Shown here: piece after piece, positions 51,186 through 60,685 of the stretch
Numbering within the stretch: the first letter of the stretch is position 1
How the letters are laid out: each line of letters begins with the position of its first letter
NCBI GenBank assembly: GCA_031551275.1
Contig: JAVBNX010000004.1
Coordinates: forward strand, 186,001-250,000
DNA length: 64,000 bases
Direction: 5' to 3'
Source: JAVBMJ01 sp031551275
GTDB taxonomy: Bacteria > Bacteroidota > Bacteroidia > Bacteroidales > Rikenellaceae
Made by a program: the position numbers and the translations under genes
The notes under the pieces: generated by a model
The model's database searches: none
Told to the model about the DNA's origin: nothing
Seen by the model: the letters and a program-made list of their open reading frames with translations, nothing else

Positions 51186-53033
51186 ATGAGCGGAACGCTA
51201 CTGGGAACCATCGACCTGTTGATCATAGGCATCTACCTTTGCGGCCTGATATTCATCGGGCTGTACATGAAAAAAAGGGCATCCCAAAGCCTCGATTCCT
51301 ACCTGCTGGGCGGCAACAAGATACCCTGGTATATGCTCGGGCTCTCCAACGCCTCGGGGATGTTCGATATTTCGGGTACCGTATGGCTTGTGGCCATCAT
51401 GGTGGTTTACGGAGTAAAAAGCATCTGGCTGCCCTGGCTCTGGCCCACATTCAACCAGATATTCCTGATGGTCTACCTTTCGGCGTGGCTGCGGCGCAGC
51501 GGATGCCTCACGGGCGCGGAATGGATAGGGTACAGATTCGGCAACGACAGGGGGGCGAAGTTCTCCCACTGGATCATCGTCGTGTTCGCCATCATATCGT
51601 GCCTGGGTATGCTGGCCTACGGCTTTATCGGGATGGGTAAGTTCGTCGATATCTTCCTGCCGTTGAAAACGGTCTTCCCATTCCTCGGTTTCGTGCCGGA
51701 GGCCTACGTGCCCCATGTGTGGGGGCTGCTGTTTACCGCCTTCGCCGTTTTCTACGCGCTGTTGGGCGGTATGATCAGCATCGTGTGGGCCGACGTGGCG
51801 CAGTACCTGCTGATGACCCTGGCGGCCATCGCTATCGCCGTGATCGCTATGAGCCATATGGATCTTATAGACTTCCAGCGCATCATCCCCGAAGGGTGGC
51901 TCTCCCCCTTCTTCGGGCGCGAGCTCGAAATCAACTGGAGCGGCAAATTCGCCGAATTCAACGGCAAGATAGCTTCCGACGGTTACCAGCTTTTCAGTAT
52001 CTTCTTCGGCATGGTCCTGCTCAAGGGGATACTCAGCTCGATTGCCGGCCCAGCCCCCACCTACGACATGCAGAAGATACTCTCGGCCAAGAACCCGCGC
52101 GAGGCTTCGCTGATGAGCGGTTTCGTTTCGGTCGTGCTGCTGCCCGTCCGCTACCTGATGATCGCTGGGATCGCCGTGCTGGGGCTGGTCATCTTCGACG
52201 ATATACGCGACCAGGTCACTACGGCCGGTTCGATCGATTTCGAACTGGTGCTGCCCGCCGTGATCAAACACTCCTGGGTGCCGGTAGGGCTGACCGGCCT
52301 GCTGCTTGCCGGGCTTCTGGCCGCTTTCATGTCGACGTTCGCGGGGACGCTGAATGCGGCCCAGGCCTATATCGTGAACGATATCTACATCAAATATTTC
52401 AAGCCCGGCGCAACGGCTAAACAGTCGGGCCGGGCCAATTATGTGGTGGGCCTGGTCGTGGTGGTGGTCAGCATAGGCTTCGGGGTGCTGGCCCAGGACG
52501 TCAACAGCGTGCTCCAGTGGGTTACCTCGGCCCTCTACGGCAGCTACATCGCGGCCAATGTCCTCAAGTGGCATTGGTGGCGTTTCAACAGCAGCGGGTT
52601 CGCGTGGGGTATGGCGGCGGGAATGGTCCCCGCGCTCATTTTGCCGTTCGTCTTTCCCGACACGCTGGCCCTTTACTACTTCCCCATCATCCTGGCGATA
52701 TCGCTGGCGGGCTGTGTCTGGGGTACCCTTTCCGCTCCCCCGACCGATCTGGAGACCCTCAAGCACTTTTACCGCACCACGCGTCCCTGGGGGATGTGGA
52801 AGCCGATCCATGATCTGGTGGCGGCCGAGGACCCCTCTTTCGTGCGCAACGGCAACTTCGGGCGCGACATGTGCAACGTGGCGGTGGGCGTTGTCTGGCA
52901 GACGGCCCTCGTGGCGGCCCCCGTCTACCTGGTCTTCAAACAATTTACCTTTGCGGGGATAGGCCTGATGGTCGTTATCGCCACTTCGGTGGTGTTGAAA
53001 AAGAATTGGTACGATAAACTCGAAAAGGAGTAG
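51186..53033 (+). CDS. Sodium:solute symporter (SSS family)
   Basis: This 615-residue inner-membrane protein has about 13-14 hydrophobic helices. SSS marks include FIGLYMKKRASQSLDSYLLGGNKIPWY after the first helix and SNASGMFDISG in the next; GLLLAGLLAAFMSTFAGTLNAAQAY in helix 9 is the sodium-site helix pattern. The family co-transports sodium with sugars or related solutes. It is 23 bp behind the GH172 gene and ends at a terminator, so the pair forms one unit. Confidence 0.9.
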   Translation: MSGTLLGTIDLLIIGIYLCGLIFIGLYMKKRASQSLDSYLLGGNKIPWYMLGLSNASGMFDISGTVWLVAIMVVYGVKSIWLPWLWPTFNQIFLMVYLSAWLRRSGCLTGAEWIGYRFGNDRGAKFSHWIIVVFAIISCLGMLAYGFIGMGKFVDIFLPLKTVFPFLGFVPEAYVPHVWGLLFTAFAVFYALLGGMISIVWADVAQYLLMTLAAIAIAVIAMSHMDLIDFQRIIPEGWLSPFFGRELEINWSGKFAEFNGKIASDGYQLFSIFFGMVLLKGILSSIAGPAPTYDMQKILSAKNPREASLMSGFVSVVLLPVRYLMIAGIAVLGLVIFDDIRDQVTTAGSIDFELVLPAVIKHSWVPVGLTGLLLAGLLAAFMSTFAGTLNAAQAYIVNDIYIKYFKPGATAKQSGRANYVVGLVVVVVSIGFGVLAQDVNSVLQWVTSALYGSYIAANVLKWHWWRFNSSGFAWGMAAGMVPALILPFVFPDTLALYYFPIILAISLAGCVWGTLSAPPTDLETLKHFYRTTRPWGMWKPIHDLVAAEDPSFVRNGNFGRDMCNVAVGVVWQTALVAAPVYLVFKQFTFAGIGLMVVIATSVVLKKNWYDKLEKE

Positions 53034-53050
53034 GCGGCCTTCGCCGCTGT

Positions 53051-53080
53051 GAGGGCCCGGCAACTTTGCCGGGCCCTCTT
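53051..53080 (+). terminator. Terminator after the symporter
   Basis: A perfect 12-bp stem (GAGGGCCCGGCA/TGCCGGGCCCTC) with an ACTT loop and a short TT lies 17 bp after the symporter stop. Confidence 0.8.
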
Positions 53081-53106
53081 AATTGTACATTATAGATCGC
53101 GGGAGC

Positions 53107-53119
53107 GTACTATTTAAAC
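53107..53119 (+). promoter_or_regulatory. Proposed AraC box 2
   Basis: GTACTATTTAAAC fits GTACTwTTTnnAC. It lies in the 228-bp region before the GH5 gene, 53 bp from box 3 (start to start). Confidence 0.5.
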
Positions 53120-53159
53120 TTTCAGGCGCGGCCATTTTCGCCTGCACTTGGAATAATTG

Positions 53160-53172
53160 GTACTTTTTTGAC
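53160..53172 (+). promoter_or_regulatory. Proposed AraC box 3
   Basis: GTACTTTTTTGAC fits the motif and ends 26 bp before the -33 element of the GH5 promoter, a normal place for an activator. Confidence 0.55.
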
Positions 53173-53198
53173 AATAATTGATACTATGAAATCTTGTC

Positions 53199-53230
53199 GT
53201 TGCTTTTTAAAGCGATAGTATTTATGTTTG
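53199..53230 (+). promoter_or_regulatory. Promoter of the GH5-araC unit
   Basis: GTTG (53199-53202, one mismatch to TTTG), 20 bp, then TATGTTTG (53223-53230), an exact -7 element. The predicted leader is about 70 nt. Confidence 0.6.
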
Positions 53231-53309
53231 TTTACAAGTTCATGCCAGTATTATATTGCCGGTATGATTTTATCCCGCAGGCTATACTTCTTATTAAACG
53301 ATAACCCGC

Positions 53310-54281
53310 ATGAATCTTAAAATTGTTTTATCCTCCCTTGCCATGTGTCTTGTCGCTTTTACCGCCCCTGCGCGCGGTCCGGTAAAGACCCACGGGCAGC
53401 TTCAGGTCACAGGCACCCGATTGTGCGATGCCGCAGGCCAACCGGTCACTTTGCGCGGAGCGAGCCTCGGGTGGCACAACCTGTGGCCGCGGTTTTACAA
53501 CCCCCATGCCGTCAAATGGCTGGCCGAAGATTGGAAGTGCTCTGTGCTGAGGGCCGCCATGGGCATCGAAATAGAGGACAACTACCTGCTCAACCCCTCG
53601 TTCGCCCTGGGGTGTATCGAGCCTGTCGTCAAGGCGGCCATACGCAACGACATCTATGTGATCATCGACTGGCACGCCCACTCGATTCACACCCGGGAGG
53701 CGTGCGATTTTTTCGCCTCGATGGCGCGTAAATACGGCAAATACCCCCATGTGATCTACGAGATCTACAACGAGCCGGTGGGCGATAGCTGGGAGCAGGT
53801 CAAGGCGTATGCCGGGGAGGTAATCGCCGCGATCCGCCAACACGATCCCGACAACGTCATCCTGGTCGGCTCGCCCCACTGGGACCAGGACCTCCACCTT
53901 GCGGCGGCGGATCCGATCCGGGGATACGACAACATCATGTACACCCTCCATTTCTACGCGGCCACCCACAAGGAGCCGCTCCGCCAAAGGGCCGAAGCGG
54001 CCATCGGGGCCGGGCTTCCGGTCTTCGTGTCGGAGTGCGCCGGCATGGAGGCGAGCGGCGACGGACCTCTGGATTATGCGGAGTGGGACCGGTGGACCGA
54101 ATGGATGGAGCGCCTGGGGATCAGTTGGGTCAATTGGTCGGTATCGGACAAGAACGAAACCTGCTCCATGATCCTGCCCAGGGCATCCTCGAAGGGGGGC
54201 TGGGATACCTCGCTGCTTAAACCCGCGGGGGTGCGCAGCCGGGAGCTGATCCGCAAATACAACGGCGGGGAGGATCAATAA
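53310..54281 (+). CDS. GH5 endo-beta-1,4-glucanase (GH5_2-like)
   Basis: This 323-residue secreted protein has a signal peptide to about residue 21 and no lipobox. The (beta/alpha)8 GH5 barrel has the conserved Arg81 (LRAAMG), DWHAH (120-124), acid/base Glu155 in YEIYNEP and nucleophile Glu242 in FVSECAG. These are characteristic of the GH5_2 cellulase subfamily, which cuts internal beta-1,4-glucosyl bonds. It lies upstream of the AraC gene (14-bp gap), so the regulator and this enzyme are made together. Confidence 0.9.
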   Translation: MNLKIVLSSLAMCLVAFTAPARGPVKTHGQLQVTGTRLCDAAGQPVTLRGASLGWHNLWPRFYNPHAVKWLAEDWKCSVLRAAMGIEIEDNYLLNPSFALGCIEPVVKAAIRNDIYVIIDWHAHSIHTREACDFFASMARKYGKYPHVIYEIYNEPVGDSWEQVKAYAGEVIAAIRQHDPDNVILVGSPHWDQDLHLAAADPIRGYDNIMYTLHFYAATHKEPLRQRAEAAIGAGLPVFVSECAGMEASGDGPLDYAEWDRWTEWMERLGISWVNWSVSDKNETCSMILPRASSKGGWDTSLLKPAGVRSRELIRKYNGGEDQ

Positions 54282-54295
54282 CGGGCCTTGCGACC

Positions 54296-55177
54296 ATGAA
54301 ACCGACCGAGATATTCCGCGAGATTACCCCGCTCACGCCGGAGAACTGCTTTATCCTGATGGACCGGACCAAGGGAGAGTTCAATTATCCGCTGCACGTG
54401 CACCATGTGTATGAACTCAACTATGTCCAGGGCGCATCGGGCGCGCAGCGCATCGTGGGCGATTCGATAGAGGAGATAGAGGATTTCGACCTGGTCCTGG
54501 TTACCAACCCCGACCTGGAGCACGCCTGGTTCAACCACCGGTGCGAATCGAACTGCATCCGCGAGATTACCATCCAGTTCCATCCCGAACTGCTCGATGC
54601 CAACCTTTTGAACCGTACCCAGTTCAAGCCGATACAAAAGATGTTCGAGGCGGCCGAGAAGGGTTTGGCCTTCCCGCGCCAAACGATCGAGACCGTCCGC
54701 CCGCGGCTGGAGAACCTCTGCAATACCCGGGGATTCTACTCCGTGCTCGAGTTCTTGGAGGTACTCTACGCCCTTTCGCTCTCCACCTCGGTCCGCACGC
54801 TGGCCAGCGCCGCCTTCGTAAGCCGCGAAGACAACAACGACAGCCGCCGCATCAACAAGGTCACGGACTACATGAACAAGAACTACGACAAGAACATCCG
54901 TCTTGCCGAGGTAGCGGCGCTGATCAACATGAGCGAAGTGGCGTTCTGCCGTTTTTTCCGTAAACGCACCAGCAAAAGCCCGATCGAATACCTCAACGAT
55001 ATACGCATCGGGATGGCTACGCGCCAACTGGCGGATACGGCAAAGCCCATTTCGGAGATCTGTTTCCTGTGCGGATTCAACAACCTCTCCAATTTCAACC
55101 GCTGTTTTTACAAGAAGAAGGGGTGCACCCCCTCTGAATTCAGGCGCCGTTTCCTGCTGACCCGGCAGATCATTTAA
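54296..55177 (+). CDS. AraC-family transcriptional regulator
   Basis: This 293-residue protein has an N-terminal cupin-type sensor (LHVHHVYELNYVQGASG; about 20-150) and a C-terminal double helix-turn-helix: NIRLAEVAALINMSEVAFCR, and ISEICFLCGFNNLSNFNRCF with the family signature around it. Cupin AraC proteins bind a small sugar-derived ligand in the cytoplasm. It is cotranscribed with GH5 and lies upstream of susC. Five copies of a 13-bp motif occur only in the three non-coding regions around it, and I propose these as its sites. Confidence 0.92.
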   Translation: MKPTEIFREITPLTPENCFILMDRTKGEFNYPLHVHHVYELNYVQGASGAQRIVGDSIEEIEDFDLVLVTNPDLEHAWFNHRCESNCIREITIQFHPELLDANLLNRTQFKPIQKMFEAAEKGLAFPRQTIETVRPRLENLCNTRGFYSVLEFLEVLYALSLSTSVRTLASAAFVSREDNNDSRRINKVTDYMNKNYDKNIRLAEVAALINMSEVAFCRFFRKRTSKSPIEYLNDIRIGMATRQLADTAKPISEICFLCGFNNLSNFNRCFYKKKGCTPSEFRRRFLLTRQII

Positions 55178-55266
55178 ATGGTAAGGACGTCATGGCGGAA
55201 CGTTGCCGTTTTGCGCCGCCTGCGCGGGCGGCTTATGATTTTTGCACCTTTTCCGGAAAAAGGGCG

Positions 55267-55279
55267 GTTAAAAAAGTAC
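55267..55279 (-). promoter_or_regulatory. Proposed AraC box 4
   Basis: The minus strand reads GTACTTTTTTAAC, matching GTACTwTTTnnAC. It is 39 bp from box 5 (start to start). Confidence 0.5.
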
Positions 55280-55305
55280 CGGTAAAAATACGGATTTTAT
55301 CAGAG

Positions 55306-55318
55306 GTAAAAATAGTAC
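55306..55318 (-). promoter_or_regulatory. Proposed AraC box 5
   Basis: The minus strand reads GTACTATTTTTAC. With its flanks the site is GGTA-N7-TACC, so it is partly palindromic and its orientation may not matter. Confidence 0.5.
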
Positions 55319-55536
55319 CATTAATGGATAATTTTAAAGTAGCGAGGTTTTGGGCAGAGAGTAATTTTACATTCTGAAAGTGCGCTATCCCGCATTCAGG
55401 GTCACTCAGACAATCTCGAAACCCAATACTAACCAAAAACCTAAGACGCTACTGAGCCTATGCACAAACTCAACGATCCCATCTTCCGACAGGCGTTCAA
55501 GCCTGCTCTAATCGTACAACAGAAAAATCAAAAATC

Positions 55537-55562
55537 GACAAGTTTGCCGGACAAGTTTGCCG
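55537..55562 (+). repeat. Tandem 13-bp direct repeat before susC
   Basis: GACAAGTTTGCCG occurs twice back to back with no mismatch, 46 bp before the susC start. It may be a regulator site or part of the leader. Confidence 0.6.
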
Positions 55563-55608
55563 GGAAGATTTGTGATTATTTATCCCAACCAAAATAATTC
55601 ACGAACGT

Positions 55609-58600
55609 ATGAAAAAAAGTTTTCTTGAATGCAGGGGGAACCATGCTTCAGCCGGACGCAGCAAACTCGGGTTGCCGGGGTTATTGCTGGCCGCACTGTT
55701 TTGTGTATTCGGAACGCTGCACGCGCAAGCACAGATCCAGGTCAAGGGTGTGGTCAAAGATGCCGCCGGTAAGCCTGTTGTAGGCGCCACCGTAGTTGTC
55801 GATGGGACCACTACCGGCACCTCGACCAATGCCAACGGCTCTTTTTCGATCTCCGTACCTGCCAAAGAGTCGGTACTTAAAGTCTCTTTCATAGGTTTTG
55901 CCACCCAGGATGTCGCCGTCGGAGGCAGGACCCAGCTCAACGTCACACTCGAAGAGGAGTACAGCCGCCTCGACGAAGTGGTGGTCGTAGGTTACGGTAC
56001 CATGAAACGCCGCGATATATCGGGCTCGGTAGCCTCGATAAGCGGCAAGGAGTTGTTGAAAGGGAATCCTTCCAGCGTCAACCAGGCCCTCCAGGGTAAG
56101 AGTGCCGGTGTGCAGGTCAACCAGAGCGACGGCGCGCCCGGCGCAGGCGTGAGCCTGACCATCCGCGGCGCCAACTCGATCAAGACGAGCACGGAGCCCC
56201 TTTATGTCGTCGACGGGATACCTTTCGACGCCGGCACCACGCCTACCAGCGGCGCCAACGAGAACAACAACCAAAGCACCAACCCCCTGTCGCTGATCAA
56301 CCCCAACGACATCGAATCGATCGAGGTGCTCAAGGATGCCTCCGCAACGGCTATTTACGGTTCGCGCGGCGCCAACGGCGTGGTACTTATTACCACCAAG
56401 AAGGGCTCCGACGGGCAGACCCATGTGGAGTTCAACAGCAACGTTACCTTCTCGACCCTGGGCAAAGAGATCCGGATGCTCAACGGGTACGAATTCGCCA
56501 TGTTCAATAACGAAGCCACCCTTTTCTCCTCCACCTACGACGGGAAGGCGTTCGGCGGCCTGCCCTACTCGGGCACATGGAAATACCCGCAGGGCACGGG
56601 CGGCAAGGGCGATTACTCCCCCAAACCCGAAGACTACCTCAGCCCCGGCTATTACGAAGACGCCTACGGCAACAAGGAGTGGGTCGAAGACACCGACTGG
56701 CAGAAAGAGATCTACCAGCAAGGCATCTCCCAGGAGTACAACCTGAGCGTGAGCGGCGGCACCGAAAAGGGCTACTTCTCCTTCTCGGGCAACTACACCG
56801 ACCAGGTGGGGATTATCAAGAACTCGGGCTACTCGCGCTATTCGATGCGCGCCAATGTAGGGCGCCAGGTGTACGACTGGCTGGAACTGGGCATGAACAT
56901 CAACTATTCGCACTCGAGCACCGATTTCCAGAAGACCAATTCTCACGATTACAGTATCATCCGTGCGGCGATGCTCTATCCCCCCACGATCTACGCCGAC
57001 GACAACTCGATCGACGACCAACTCTCGCTGATGTGGCTGTCGGCCAACCCGCGCACCTATGTCAAGGAGGCTAAGGACAACATCCTCTCCAATACGACTT
57101 TCTCATCGGCATTCGCCAGCGTCAGGATCCTCGACAACCTCCGTTTCCGCCAGAACATCGGTATCAGCTATTACTCGCATGATCGCGGCACCTATTACAG
57201 CCGCCTGACGGGCGAAGGCAAGCTGGCCCTCGGGCGCGGCGGCCAGTCGAACCGAAACGGTTTGAACAAGACTTTCGAATCGATCCTTACGTTCGAGGAC
57301 AAGTTCAACGACAAGCACTACCTGAACGTCGTGGGCGGGTTTACGGTGGAGTCCGCCGAATGGAGGTGGAAATCCATGACCGCATCGGACTTCCCGACCG
57401 ATTTGACCCGTGAGTACGACATGGGAGCCGCCCTTACGCACGACACCCCCGACACGGGCTACGAGGAGCAGATGCTCATCTCGCTGCTCGCCAGGGCCAA
57501 CTATGTGTTCAACGACCGTTACATCGCCACCGTTTCGATGCGCCGCGACGGTTCGAGCCACTTCGTGAAAGGCAACAAGTTCGCGAACTTCTTCTCGGGA
57601 GCCGTAGCCTGGAGGCTTTCGGAAGAGCAGTTCATCAAAGACCTCCGCGTATTCAGCAACCTCAAACTGCGCGCGAGCGCCGGACAGACCGGTAACCAGG
57701 GTATCGCCGCGTACGCTACCATGGAGGAGCTCCGCGTTTCGAACTATCCATTCGGCGGCGTTCTTAACAGCGGATTCGACCTCAACACCGGCAAGGGCGC
57801 CATCAACCCCAACCTGAAATGGGAGACCACCGACCAGTACAACGTGGGCCTCGACATGGGGCTTTGGGACGGAAGGCTGAACTTTACCTTTGATATATAC
57901 AAGAAAAAGACCCGCGACCTGCTCCAGGCCATCAAGACCCCCTCGTCTTCGGGTTATGACATCAAAATGGTCAATTTCGGCAACGTGACCAACGAAGGCA
58001 TCGAGATCGCCGCCGACTTCAATGTGTTCAAGAAGGGCAACCTGCGGTGGAACATCAACGCCAACATCTCCTTCAACCGCAACCGCATGGGCGGCCTTCC
58101 GAGCGACCAGTACGCCCAAAGGCTCTGGTCGGCCTACGATGACGTGTTCGTGCAGCGCAACGGCCTGCCCATCGGCGCGATCATGGGTTGGGTCGAGGAC
58201 GGTTATTACGACAACGTGGCCGAGGTCCTCTCCGACCCGGCCAATGCCGACCTGCTCAAGACCGCCAAACCCGAAGCGGCCGCCCAGAGGTTCGTGGGCG
58301 AGATCAAGTACAGGGATATGGACGGCGTGCCGGGCATCAACGAGGGCGACCGCACGATCATCGGCGATACGAACCCCGACTTTATCTACGGTATTACCAA
58401 CAACTTTACCTGGAAGAACATCAACTTCAGTTTCTTCCTGCAGGGCGTACAGGGCAACGACATCTTCAATGCCAACAACACCAACATCACGATGAACCCC
58501 GCGGCCAACATTACCGCCGATGCCTATTACAAGCGCTGGACTCCCGAAAACAAAGCCGGCGCCGAATGGCCCCGTGCCACGACCGCCGAAACCCGCGTGA

Positions 58601-58866
58601 TGAGGCTTTCGAACCGCTACATCGAGGACGGTTCATACCTCAAGCTGAAGAATGTAACCCTCGGCTACACGCTGTATCCCAAATTCAAGGGTATTACGAG
58701 CATCAACGTCTACGCAAGCGCCTCCAACCTCCTTACGATTACCGGTTACAGCTGGTTCGATCCGGACGTGAACGCTTTCGGCGGCGACGTTACCCGCCGG
58801 GGTGTGGACCTCTATTCCTACCCGAGCAGCCGCAATTTCTCCCTCGGAGTCAAAATAGTATTCTAA
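55609..58866 (+). CDS. susC: SusC-family TonB-dependent transporter (PUL 3)
   Basis: This 1085-residue outer-membrane protein has a rather long signal region (1-44, hydrophobic part LLLAALFCVFGTLHAQA), a carboxypeptidase-like domain (VVKDAAGKPVVGATV), the TonB-box/plug start LDEVVVVGYG, KDASATAIYG and a barrel ending FSLGVKIVF. No STN domain is present, in line with control by the AraC protein rather than a sigma/anti-sigma pair. It is the first gene of the susC-susD-SGBP module. By context it imports beta-1,4-gluco- or glucomanno-oligosaccharides. Confidence 0.95.
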   Translation: MKKSFLECRGNHASAGRSKLGLPGLLLAALFCVFGTLHAQAQIQVKGVVKDAAGKPVVGATVVVDGTTTGTSTNANGSFSISVPAKESVLKVSFIGFATQDVAVGGRTQLNVTLEEEYSRLDEVVVVGYGTMKRRDISGSVASISGKELLKGNPSSVNQALQGKSAGVQVNQSDGAPGAGVSLTIRGANSIKTSTEPLYVVDGIPFDAGTTPTSGANENNNQSTNPLSLINPNDIESIEVLKDASATAIYGSRGANGVVLITTKKGSDGQTHVEFNSNVTFSTLGKEIRMLNGYEFAMFNNEATLFSSTYDGKAFGGLPYSGTWKYPQGTGGKGDYSPKPEDYLSPGYYEDAYGNKEWVEDTDWQKEIYQQGISQEYNLSVSGGTEKGYFSFSGNYTDQVGIIKNSGYSRYSMRANVGRQVYDWLELGMNINYSHSSTDFQKTNSHDYSIIRAAMLYPPTIYADDNSIDDQLSLMWLSANPRTYVKEAKDNILSNTTFSSAFASVRILDNLRFRQNIGISYYSHDRGTYYSRLTGEGKLALGRGGQSNRNGLNKTFESILTFEDKFNDKHYLNVVGGFTVESAEWRWKSMTASDFPTDLTREYDMGAALTHDTPDTGYEEQMLISLLARANYVFNDRYIATVSMRRDGSSHFVKGNKFANFFSGAVAWRLSEEQFIKDLRVFSNLKLRASAGQTGNQGIAAYATMEELRVSNYPFGGVLNSGFDLNTGKGAINPNLKWETTDQYNVGLDMGLWDGRLNFTFDIYKKKTRDLLQAIKTPSSSGYDIKMVNFGNVTNEGIEIAADFNVFKKGNLRWNINANISFNRNRMGGLPSDQYAQRLWSAYDDVFVQRNGLPIGAIMGWVEDGYYDNVAEVLSDPANADLLKTAKPEAAAQRFVGEIKYRDMDGVPGINEGDRTIIGDTNPDFIYGITNNFTWKNINFSFFLQGVQGNDIFNANNTNITMNPAANITADAYYKRWTPENKAGAEWPRATTAETRVMRLSNRYIEDGSYLKLKNVTLGYTLYPKFKGITSINVYASASNLLTITGYSWFDPDVNAFGGDVTRRGVDLYSYPSSRNFSLGVKIVF

Positions 58867-58887
58867 TCAGTCAAAACTAGAAATGCC

Positions 58888-60648
58888 ATGAAAAAATACT
58901 TCAAAATAATCGCCACGACAGGGCTTTGCCTGATGTTGGCCGGGGCATTTACCTCCTGCGAAGACTGGCTCGAGGAGAAACCCCACGATTTCATCGGTCC
59001 GACGATGCTCGAAGGATCGGACGCAAGCGCCAAAATGTGGGTTGTGGGTGCATACAACAAGTTCCAGACGGAGCTCTTCATCTGGGCCAACTGGCCCCGC
59101 GGCGTGGAGCTCGACAACGACTACATTACCGGCCCGAGCTGGGCTCTCAAGCACATCGGTTCGGGTAACTTCCTGAGCGAGCCTTCGCAGCAGGCCGACC
59201 CGATCTGGAAAGGTCCCTACCGGATCATCAATGCCGCCAACAACGCCATCGAGCAGATCGAGGATATGAGCGGGCTCTCGGACAGCTATTACAAGAACGC
59301 GCTGGGCGAGCTCTATACGATGAAAGCGTGGGCATACTTCATCCTTGTACGTGCTTTCGGCGAGGTGCCCATCTATTACACTTCGATCAATTCCGGTACA
59401 GACGCCCACCAGCCCCGCCGTCCGGTGCAGGAGGTCTATGAGCACATCATCGACCTGCTCGACCAGGCCAAGGACATGTGTTACAAGAACACCGACAGCC
59501 AGTGGGAAAAATACCACATCTCCGCGGGTACGGCCGCCGGCCTGTTGGCAAAGGTCTATGCCACGATCGCCTCGAGCGCCCTTCCCAGCGGAAAATTGAC
59601 CGTCAAAACCGGTCAGGCCTTCAAGATGGAAGAGGTGGACGGCCAGCAGGTCATGGTGCTGCTCAATCCCACCCCCTTCACCTTTGACAAGACCACGGTC
59701 GACGGAGTGGAGTCGTTCGACCCGGCCGAGTATTTCGGATTGGCGCGCAACATGGCAAAAGACGTGATGGACGGCGATTACGGCACCTTCGAGCTGGTCT
59801 CCTACGACGAGCTCTGGGTAAAGGACAGGGACACCCGCGAGCACATGTGGTCGCACCAGACCAGGAGCGACGACGGTACTTTCGGCATCATCTACGGTCC
59901 GTCCTATTGCGGCCAGACGGATGCTTCGGGCTATGTGGTCTACGGGATGCACTTTGCCAACCGCGACCATTGGTACAAGATCTTCGAAGAGAAGGACTAC
60001 CGCATCGAGAAGGGCGTGCAGCACATCTGGAAAATGTACAACCAGGCCACCAACTACAATGCCGGCTCGTACTATCCCGACAATGCCAAGTACAGGATGA
60101 TGGCCACCGGCAGGGACATGAGTGGCGTCAAAGTGGCCGACCCCGTGGCGCCCTACAACGACGGCTTTGATTACACCTATTCGGTTTCCGACCAGTATCT
60201 TGCCTACACGACCAAATACATGGACGTTACCGACCGCACCAAGAGCCGTACCGACGCCCAGTGGAGTTTCCTGCGCTACGCCGACGTGGTGCTGATCTTC
60301 GCCGAAGCCGACAACGAGGTCAACTACCCGAGCACGGAAGCCCTCGAAGCGTTGAACAGCGTCCGCCGCCGCAGCAACGCCACAGAAGCTGCGTCCACCG
60401 ATTTTGCATCCAAGGACGCTTTCCGCTCGGCTGTCTTCGAAGAGCGCGCCAAGGAGTTCGCTTGCGAGGCCGACCGCCGCTGGGACCTGATCCGCTGGGG
60501 CATCTATCTCGACGCGATGAACGCCATAGGCGGCTACGACGAGTGCGGCAACCTGAAGACGCGTACCCGCAAACACCTGCTGTTCCCCATTCCGCAGGAT
60601 GAACTGCGCACCAACGACAACATCGACGAGAATAATTTCGGTTGGTAG
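58888..60648 (+). CDS. susD: SusD-family lipoprotein (PUL 3)
   Basis: This 586-residue protein has a lipobox at AFTSC followed by acidic residues (EDWLEEKP). SusD motifs include IINAANNAIEQIED, LYTMKAWAYFILVRAFGEVP and FEERAKEFACEADRRWDLIRWG. It starts 21 bp after susC. It should bind the target glycan and close the SusC barrel. Confidence 0.94.
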   Translation: MKKYFKIIATTGLCLMLAGAFTSCEDWLEEKPHDFIGPTMLEGSDASAKMWVVGAYNKFQTELFIWANWPRGVELDNDYITGPSWALKHIGSGNFLSEPSQQADPIWKGPYRIINAANNAIEQIEDMSGLSDSYYKNALGELYTMKAWAYFILVRAFGEVPIYYTSINSGTDAHQPRRPVQEVYEHIIDLLDQAKDMCYKNTDSQWEKYHISAGTAAGLLAKVYATIASSALPSGKLTVKTGQAFKMEEVDGQQVMVLLNPTPFTFDKTTVDGVESFDPAEYFGLARNMAKDVMDGDYGTFELVSYDELWVKDRDTREHMWSHQTRSDDGTFGIIYGPSYCGQTDASGYVVYGMHFANRDHWYKIFEEKDYRIEKGVQHIWKMYNQATNYNAGSYYPDNAKYRMMATGRDMSGVKVADPVAPYNDGFDYTYSVSDQYLAYTTKYMDVTDRTKSRTDAQWSFLRYADVVLIFAEADNEVNYPSTEALEALNSVRRRSNATEAASTDFASKDAFRSAVFEERAKEFACEADRRWDLIRWGIYLDAMNAIGGYDECGNLKTRTRKHLLFPIPQDELRTNDNIDENNFGW

Positions 60649-60685
60649 TAAACCGTTATCAATCTGAATAATAAAAAAAAAAGTT

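Larger units (their letters stand above)
55178..55608 (+). promoter_or_regulatory. Upstream region of PUL 3 susC
   Basis: A 431-bp gene-free stretch. The left part is AT-rich and holds two inverted-orientation AraC boxes (55267-55279, 55306-55318) and a related GGTAAAAATAC between them. A 13-bp unit GACAAGTTTGCCG is repeated twice in tandem at 55537-55562, about 45 bp before susC. I see no exact TAnnTTTG promoter and no small gene. Confidence 0.6.
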
